Origin: Alopecurus myosuroides | Taxonomy: Eukaryota > Streptophyta > Magnoliopsida > Poales > Poaceae | Direction of reading: 5' to 3' | Assembly (NCBI GenBank): GCA_028641055.1 | Contig: CM054062.1 | Location: forward strand, 10,381,638 to 10,445,637 | Length of the DNA: 64,000 nucleotides | Part shown: in pieces, positions 57,146 to 64,000 of the stretch | Layout of the letters: every line of letters begins with the position of its first letter | Position numbering within the stretch: the first letter of the stretch is position 1 | Position numbers and translations under genes: made by a program | The notes under the pieces: generated by a model | Databases searched by the model: none | Told to the model about the DNA's origin: nothing | The model's input: only the letters and a program-made list of their open reading frames with translations

Positions 57146-58269
57146 CACCTGTGAATATAACATAATAGGGGGATATCATAAGGTAAGTGCACACAAGACA
57201 AAGCATAGCAATCATACTAGGAATAATAGAAAAACATCCACAACACGATCATGTAACATTCCTAGAAGAAATCACTAAAGTTCTAAAATTTGGAAAAATG
57301 AGATAGAACCCAACGGGAAATTCCGGTTCAGTTCTGAACCGGATATTCCGATTCCACGAAATCAGAACTATGATGATTTTCAACTAGGTCTAAAACTAGA
57401 TCGGGTAAACGGGGTGCTATCCTATTGTTTCTATCATGCAATGGGATACCCTAGGAACCTCTACCACCAAGAAATTTCCTAAAAACAAGTCTCCAAAAAA
57501 GGGGAAGGGGATGAACACCCAAGATTCAAAAAAGAGTGAGTTGCCCGCTTCCATTGAGGCAAATGCTTGGAGGAGTTGATTCCCTGGGAGGAGGAGCACC
57601 GGATCTGGCCAAAACCAAGTGAATCCAATGGAGGAAGTAGCCGGGAGGGCTAGGGTTTAAGGGGCAGTGGCTATGGAGGAGGAGGAGGTTGGGGGTGGAG
57701 AAATAACATGAAACTGCTCGTCACCCCCACCTCCTTGTATTTTGAAGGAGATTCGCCCGACCGGAAATTCTGGTTCAAGTTTGAACCAAATATTCCGGGT
57801 TGAATCAGAAATTCCGGTATAGAACTGTACCAAAAAATTTGGCTGCCACGTGAATCCAAACTTCCACGTTTCAAATCAAGGACTTGTGTGCTAGATATAA
57901 TTGTCTTTTGATAAGAAATCTTAGGAATAGAAAGCTAAACTGAAGATGGTACTTCTCCTTCGATCTTGCAAGAATCAAACAAGGAAAGATCCAACTCTCC
58001 ACAATGAAGAGGTTGGTGGCCTAGGACACCATGTAAGAGAGTATGGTATGACACCGCGAAGATGTATCTTAGGTGCATTGCCAATTCTCAACATTTTATC
58101 TCACAATTCAACATTAAAAATAGAGAGATAACAATGAATTTTTTGCTTTGGGCATAATGGGGGGAGGGAGAGCCCAATGTGTTAGGATAACAGCCCCCTA
58201 TGTCCATGCTTACACATAAACCCAAACACATAGTCAACTATAGGGGTGTGTGTGTGTAAGATCCTCAAG
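57146..58269. other. Copia B leader of the env-like gene and spacer after pol
   Basis: Non-coding sequence. It contains CCGGAAATTCTGG- and GGAAATTCCGG-type words at 57310-57360 and 57757-57830, the same as in this element's LTR. A G-rich/C-rich stretch with an AT-rich core lies between (57690-57760). A short GT microsatellite is at about 58243-58256. Confidence 0.6.
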
Positions 58270-58345
58270 TCAAACTCCTTGAATCGATGATATATATTTA
58301 GCTTATTCCTCAAAAACATGAATCTTGAATCATCTAGAGGCTTCA
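58270..58345 (-). pseudogene. C-terminal end of copia B pol (RNase H tail)
   Basis: The minus strand reads MKPLDDSRFMFLRNKLN, closely matching MKALDEPRFRALRNELN at the end of copia A pol. It is cut at 58345-58346 by the inserted LTR. Confidence 0.8.
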
Positions 58346-58577
58346 TGATCAGAAGGGCAGGCCCAAAGGCAAAGGCCCAAATGGGACGAAGCGCAGGACT
58401 GCATCCGCAATGGCGGCCACAAGCCCATCTGGACCCCAAGAACCAGATGACCGTAGATTGTTAGGTTTAGTCATTGTATAGTTGATGTTCCTGTAAGATC
58501 CGATCCAGCTCTCTATATAAAGCCGGACGGGAGAAACCCTAGGAAGATTAGATCTACACACGATCTACCTAGGTATT
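58346..58577 (+). repeat. Start of a gypsy-type LTR, interrupted at 58578
   Basis: It begins TGATCAGAAGGGCAGG inside copia B pol and has a clear TATATAAA at 58514-58521. It is cut by gypsy 2; the remainder should lie beyond the window. Its TATA box has no flanking inverted repeat. Confidence 0.6.
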
Positions 58578-59066
58578 TGTCGTGGGATAATCACGGCAGA
58601 CGTTACCGGGGGTAACTTGTCTTGGGGCAAATCGACTCTGGTGTTTGGGAGAGGGTTTAGCTCAAGGGAAACCATGGTGATATGCAATCCGGTAGCCGGC
58701 AATCAAGTTGCCGAGTCTACGATATGAATATACTATCTCGATACTTGTGTTACAATGGGTGCTCAATATCTTACAATCTCTATCTCGTAAACCTGTGTCT
58801 CTGATGAACTCGTCGATCTAACCCTAGGGGACCGGCTTATATAATCCCCGGATCCCCTGGCTTGCTATCCAAGGCGCACTCGAAATCCTACCCGGACACT
58901 ACTTACAAAACCCTAAACTTCCTTATCGGAACCCACAATCCGGGTTACGAGGCCTACACTCCTGGGCCTTCTAGAAGCTCCTTTTCCCTAAGCCGGGTCT
59001 TGTACAACGTCCTTTGGGCCGAGTTACTCCTTGACGTTAGTATACCGGGTTATCATCCCTCCATCA
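58578..59066 (-). repeat. Gypsy 2 3' LTR (489 bp)
   Basis: On the minus strand it starts TGATGGAGGGATG (59066) and ends TTATCCCACGACA (58578). A TATATAA box lies at 58843-58837. The word ACCCGG or its complement recurs. Confidence 0.85.
58826..58858 (-). promoter_or_regulatory. Gypsy 2 LTR TATA box inside an inverted repeat
   Basis: AGGGGACCGG and CCGGATCCCCT (complementary except for one extra A) flank CTTATATAATCC. On the minus strand this gives TATATAAG at the centre. Confidence 0.7.
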
Positions 59067-59449
59067 GTAGTCCCCAGAATAGCTTGGGATTCACGGGATC
59101 CTCCTTGAAGCGCATGCTATTCCCTGCAAAAATAACAAACATACAAATTCATAGAGGCCGGGTTAAGTTGCTTTGATAAACAGCTAGGCCTAACTCCATC
59201 GGTGGTCCATATAATAACCCGGTTCCCTCTGAATCTATCTTTTACTTTTCCGGGTCAATGCCCTGATGAAAATGCCAAAGATCCGGCTTACTTCACTCGT
59301 TAATTGATCCTGATATCGCGGAAGAGATTCGCTTCCTATCCATTGCGGATATCTCGTCCAGCACTTAACGCGTATCCCAGAAAATCAGGACGGGTATCCC
59401 TTATCCCAAAAATTTCGGTTCCCGCTTGTTGGCCCAGGTTCCCCCACCC
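59067..59449. other. Gypsy 2 polypurine tract and region upstream of its aORF
   Basis: GTAGTCCCCAGAAT (59067-59080) is the polypurine tract read on the minus strand. The rest is non-coding and rich in CCGGGT/ACCCGG words. It would be the upstream control region of the + strand gene. Confidence 0.7.
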
Positions 59450-59467
59450 GTACCTATAAATAGGTAC
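59450..59467 (+). promoter_or_regulatory. TATA box of the gypsy 2 antisense gene, in an 18-bp palindrome
   Basis: GTACCTATAAATAGGTAC is a palindrome except for the central AA. TATAAATA is at 59455-59462. The leader following it is about 270 bp of pyrimidine-rich UTR, then an intron from about 59730 to 60273, and then the ATG at 60283. Confidence 0.75.
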
Positions 59468-60282
59468 CTAGGGGCGTGACCTAACCCCAACGGTTCACTC
59501 CTTCTTCTTCCTCCTCACCAGCGCTTCCCCATCCGAGCCGACAGAGCGCCACCACGGAGACCTCGCGCACGCCGCCGGAGCAGAGCCGCCGCCAGTTACG
59601 CTCCTCCACAGCTCGCCCCACGTCGCCGCCAATCTCCGCTGCCGCGCCTTCAACCTGCCCGCCGGGAGTCGCAAAGGGGCATCAGGACTGCGCCATCTGC
59701 CGCCGTCGCGCCATTCTCCAATCTACTCCGGTAAAGTCCTTACATCCATTTGATCTAGCTCCTGATTGTCCCGTTTTGACCTAGATTGGATCTTGGTCCT
59801 CCCGTGGGTCATTTCTTGCTTCACGCCGGATTAGGTCGCATAGCTCCATGCTAGCTTGTCCAATCACTTGATAGATGACCACACATCATTCCCCTATCGT
59901 TCGTAATCATTAATTTCATAACGAAATCATCCATAAATTTTCCAATCTGGATTTAGTTCGCCCAAATTTCCGCGGCTACGCTTGATACCCGGAAAATCCA
60001 CCTCTCCCGGTTCTTTCACTTGCACTAGATACATAGGCAATCAACCTTTTTCCATAAATGCTTGCCGATGCGTAGATATTCCCATAATTTCTATACTGCT
60101 CATCAATACCCGGATAGTTTGTAATTTTCACTCTGCCCAGTGATACCCGGACAACTCATAGTTTCCACACTTTTCAATGATACATGCTTCTCACTGATAC
60201 TGCTTGTGAATACCCGGATAACTCATGATCTCCGAGTCTTAATGTTTCGTGCACTTTGCTTTGTGTTTTGCAGACCGAACCG

Positions 60283-63200
60283 ATGGCTCCCAGGAACAAA
60301 GGGAAGCAGTCGGCTAAGGCAAGGATGACCCAGTCCATATCTGCTAATTGGGCGCGGTCTTCCGTGACCCAGGCCAAGCTGGAGGAGCTGGCCGAGTCAG
60401 CCATCCTTCCTCCTCAGAAGGAGATTCATTGGAGGGTTCCGGGTGACGAGACCCGGCCCACCCCCAACGCCGACGAGGTAATATGCTTTGTCGAGCACGT
60501 GATCCGGGGGATTTGCCCCCCGGGTCACTCTTTCTTCCGTGAGGTCCTCCGCCACTATGGCCTCCGGGTGTTCGACATAGGGCCTAACTCTATGTTGAAC
60601 ATAACCCACTTTATAGTCCTTTGCGAGTCTTATTTGTGCATCCCGCCAAATTTGGCTTTGTTTATTGAGCTCTTCCAATGCAAACCGTGCCGCGAAAGCG
60701 GTGACGGGGCCCTTTTGGCCTGCGGCGGAGTTTCAATCCAACGCCGCAAGAATTCTCCCATGCCAACTCTAGACTTAAACTCTCATGTTAAGCATTGGCA
60801 ACTTTCCTTCTTTTATTGCCGGGATACCTCCCCACCCGGCGAACGGAAGTTGCCGGGTTATTCGGAGGGTCTCTTAGATCTTTCCGATACTTTTAATGCT
60901 TTTCCCCCTGAGTCGGAAAGGGAAGCCATCCAGCCCTACCTGGCCAAAATAGCCGTCCTTTTCGCCCACGGTCTCACTGGGCTCAACCTAGTTAAAACTT
61001 GGGTAGATTTCCGCATCCAGCCCAACTCTATCCGATCAAAGCTGATGTGCGAATACTCGGGGCACGTTACGGACGTGCTCCGTTACTCCTCGAAGAACTA
61101 TCCGGTCGGTGACACCAACAAGACCATCAAGAGCTTCCTGACCGAGAAGCTGGAGGTGATCAAGAATGTGGCCGGGTTAGCGCCGTTCACCCGGGATAAC
61201 CCGGCTCCAGCGGTAAATCCGACACTTACACATTTACTCTCTTACTTTGACTTGATACAACTACTAACTTCCATTTTCATGCTTTTATCTCAGGCTGACA
61301 ATGTCTTCTGGAGCATTGAGACCCCTCCCAACTCCGGGAACCCGGAGGAAGAAGAAGAACCCAGAATCCAATCACCTCAACCTTTATTACTTTGCTTTCC
61401 CATTTTTTCTCTCTTTCCAACTATAGGCTTGCAACTTTCAGGGATGGATGACAAGGGTGACAAGGACGACCAGAAAGACTCGGAAGAAACCGAGAGTGAC
61501 AAAAGCGAAATTGAGCCGGAGGTCGAGGTTGGGGCCAAGAGGAAAACCCACGGGGTCGTCTTCAAGGTTCCCTACTCTTCCATGTCCTCAAAACCTTACT
61601 CTTTTGATAATATGCGCGAGCTTAACCGACAGTTATCAAATTCACCACACTTGAAGGATCCACCTCCACCTAAGCGCAGAGTAACCCGGAATTCCCCAGG
61701 CGAGGATCCCCTCAACCCGGGTATTCCTACGTCCCCGGCTCGTAGTACTGGTATGTCTCCACCTCATCCCATCAGCTCACCTCGAAAACGCCCTTCCCCC
61801 AATCATCCATTAGCCGGACAGCTCCGGGTCTCACTCTCGGATTCTGTGACAGCCTCATCTGCGTCCAGCAGCTCGCTTCCGGCAGATTTCGTGGTGAATG
61901 CCGGGTAAGTCATATTTCCGGCTAAGCAATAATCTAGTCCTTTTGATAACCTTCAGTTTTCGTTGCTGACCTCTTCTCTTTCCTTTCCTTAGCGCCCAGG
62001 TCACGATCAGTGACCCGGATATTATGGACACGGACAACCGGGAGACGGAGGGGCCGACTGATGATATGGACGCCGCGACTGGCGGTGGTGTTGAAAGCAA
62101 CCAGGAGCAAGACCCCTTGGCTGACCCGGCTAGACAGGAAACCGGGTCTCCCAAGCCCTCTGAAGAGGCTGAAGACGACGATGTCGAGATCCTGGACACA
62201 AGGATGGGCTCTCCCAATCCGGACACCCATACAGTCCGGGTCTCGACCCCAAAGACGGAGAAGGTTCGCCCGCCGGGTGATCAAGCTGCCGGCTCTTCCG
62301 GTGTCAGGCCCGAAGATATGACTTTTTCCCAGATGCTTGAGGCCCTGCACACCTTGAGGGCTGATGAAGAAAATATCCTAGAAGCTTTGATAGCCAAACA
62401 TGAGGTAAATCCGAATAACATTGCCTGTATCCTTGTCTAGTCCCCAAGTTCCAAGTGAACTTATTGATAATTTGCTTGGAACTTCGTAGTATATCCAACT
62501 GGTAGCTTGCTTTTTATCCGTCTAATCCATCCTTATGTCTCCACACAGGCCTTTGTGACCCACTCTGAGAAGACATTGGCAAAGACCACCAAGCTCCTCG
62601 AGAAGGAGGCGGCTCTGCGTGAGTCGGCTGAAGCTGATGCTAAGAGGAGCGGGAAGATCACAAGGAAATATAGAAGGAGGGCTCATGCAGCAGAAGATGA
62701 ACTGACCAAGCTTTCCGTTCAAATCGCCGACACATATCATGCTCTGATCGGTACGATTCCTTAACTTGATAATTATAACCCGGATTCTCATTCTGATAAT
62801 TAGTCGGATTTCCTTATTCGCTGCTTTTTCCTATTTTCTGCAGGTCCGGATGATGTAGCCCCGGACGAAGATGATATCGCCAAGCTGAAAACCATCAAGA
62901 GCACTATCCGGCAGCTCTGCGCCGGAATCAAATGGATCCTTCAGGACCTGAAGTGGCCGGGTGTCGGGCATGGCAATCTGAAGACGCTGCTTGACGCGTG
63001 CTCCACTATCCCCGAGTGGATTGAGCATTGGAGACGCTCGTCCTGCCGGGTTGGAGTAATCCGGGGGCTTGCACTGGCTAAGGCGTATTTTCCCAAACTC
63101 GAGCCGGCCAAGCTTGTAGGCGGGTTTCCAGAGTTCAACCACGACGGGTCCAGGTTCTCAGTAAAGAATTTCAAAGCTATCCAGAAGGAGGTTCGTCACT

Positions 63201-63542
63201 CGGCCAGTGTGATTGCCGATGGCTTGGATGTCAGTTCAATTACCCCCCGCGTATGATGCTGATGACAAGGCGATTAAGTCGGATCTTCCCAAGACCTACG
63301 ACATGCTGGCCCGATGGAAGACGGAGGCTGCCCAGGCGAGAGAAGAGGCCGCGAAGAAGAAGGCTGAGGCCGATTCTGCGCCTGCTACCTCCACGCCAGT
63401 CGTCCCTCCTCCCGCGCGGGTCGGCACTGCTGCTGACCCGGGTGCTGCCGCTACCAAGGACGCTGAAGGCCAAGGCAAGGAGCAAGTCCCGGCCGCCAAG
63501 GGTAAGGGCAAGATGGACGACTCGGCCCAAGATCCCGAGTGA
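60283..63542 (+). pseudogene. Gypsy 2 antisense gene (aORF), multi-exon
   Basis: After a 5' UTR intron ending TTTTGCAG at 60273, coding exons are 60283-61212, 61294-61904, 61993-62404, 62549-62750 and 62844-63542, with GT-AG introns and matching phases. Exon 1 has the 'putative gypsy type transposon' domain (HVIRGICPPGHSFFREVLRHYG, then FIVLCESYLCIPP), equivalent to exon 1 of the gypsy 1 antisense gene. The middle is acidic and Pro-rich, followed by coiled coil (TKLLEKEAALRESAEADAKR) and a helical end (KTYDMLARWKTEAAQAREEA). A T-rich stretch ending TTTCAG at 61440 looks like an intron that has lost its donor, though the frame reads through it. The frame changes at a C-run near 63242-63247. 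Function is unknown. Confidence 0.8.
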
Positions 63543-64000
63543 AATTTGTATCGGCGACCATCTTAGGCACATTATCCTGCCGATGGGCTTTAAAACAATT
63601 ATTCTTTTGATGGCGCGCCTGTGCGCTTTATGATACTACTATCGTGGATTGTAATGCATTTTGATACCTTAATATATCTCGTGGCCCTTCTGGCCTTTTG
63701 CTTGAATTTGATATTTCTTAGCTTTGAGCTTTTTTGTCCTTGATTTCTGACTTACTTTATGGTTCCTTTTGTGAGACTCGGTTTCCGGGTTTCGTGGGTT
63801 TTGACAGGTGGGCTTTTCTCTAAGTCCCCAAGTCCCCAAGACTCGGATTTTTGGGTTTTTGAGCTTAATAGCTAGGTGATTTGTTTCTTGTTTCAAATTC
63901 CCCGGTCCCCAAGGCCCAAACTTCCGAGTCTAGGGTGTTAGGTCTTTTAAAGAGAACAAATCATTTTTTTAAGCCCAAAACCTAGAGCCGTTTCACATAG
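63543..64000. other. Gypsy 2 spacer beyond the aORF stop
   Basis: Non-coding. On the minus strand it contains repeated polypurine-core words (TGGGGACT twice at 63822-63838). It corresponds to the spacer between pol and the antisense gene in gypsy 1. Confidence 0.65.

Larger units (their letters stand above)
52594..58345 (-). mobile_element. 3' part of a minus-strand SIRE-type copia element (copia B)
   Basis: The 3' LTR (52594-53927) is followed on the minus strand by the polypurine tract, an env-like gene, its leader, and the last bases of pol (58270-58345). The element is cut at 58346 by a gypsy-type LTR, and the rest lies beyond the inserted elements. It is a different family from copia A: the LTR body and its repeated words differ, but the gene order is the same. 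Confidence 0.8.
58578..64000 (-). mobile_element. Tat-type gypsy element on the minus strand, partial (gypsy 2)
   Basis: The 3' LTR (58578-59066), the polypurine tract and an antisense gene reading on + show an element transcribed on the minus strand. Its gag-pol and 5' LTR lie beyond the window end. The LTR ends (CCCACGACA) and the polypurine core (TGGGGACT) resemble those of gypsy 1, but the body differs. The left flank is GTATT. Confidence 0.85.

Overview
This window is plant nuclear DNA, almost certainly from a grass and probably from the Pooideae (the group containing the Triticeae and Brachypodium). That is inferred from the transposon families alone: Tat-lineage Ty3/gypsy elements with a spliced antisense gene, SIRE-type Ty1/copia elements with an env-like gene, very long TGTAACATCCC-type LTRs, and a Harbinger-type element with a grass-style ORF. 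I found no intact host gene, no tRNA or rRNA gene and no CRISPR array.

Layout. 1-3724 is unassigned DNA with one imperfect inverted repeat and one unexplained ORF. 3725-21373 is a complete Tat-lineage gypsy element (17.6 kb, TSD TCTAT, LTRs of 863 and 862 bp). Its gag-pol reads on +, a 5'-truncated LINE sits at about 11.87-14.27 kb, and an eight-exon antisense gene (aORF) lies at 19821-14594. 21806-23543 is a Harbinger-type element. 23635-52401 is an old SIRE-type copia element (copia A) swollen by nested insertions: solo LTR 1 (31785-43921), itself split by solo LTR 2 (32180-38404, TSD AAACA); solo LTR 3 (45157-49778, minus strand, TSD CGGGT) inside the env-like ORF; and a 168-bp hAT-type MITE (49944-50111, TSD ATGATGAT) in the same ORF. 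52594-58345 is the 3' part of a minus-strand copia element (copia B), containing another solo LTR (54695-55888, TSD GCCCC). At 58346 a gypsy-type LTR begins and is cut at 58578 by a second, minus-strand Tat-type gypsy (gypsy 2). Its 3' LTR is 58578-59066 and its spliced aORF reads on + (60283-63542). It runs off the window.

How the parts work together. The gypsy elements carry gag, protease, RT, two RNase H modules and integrase on one strand, and a separately promoted gene with a gypsy-type transposon domain on the other. The copia elements carry gag-pol and then a downstream env-like gene with a short spliced leader exon. All are damaged by stops, frame changes or insertions.

The most unusual pattern is in the promoters. 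Six of eight recognisable TATA boxes lie in the centre of an inverted repeat whose arm sequence differs between families; the two antisense-gene promoters are among the six. Further patterns are: short family-specific palindromic words shared between the LTR and the leader of the env-like gene in both copia elements; copies of the gypsy polypurine-tract core in a 21-bp tandem array inside pol; and family-specific hyperabundant short words (ACTCGG in gypsy 1, ACCCGG in gypsy 2).
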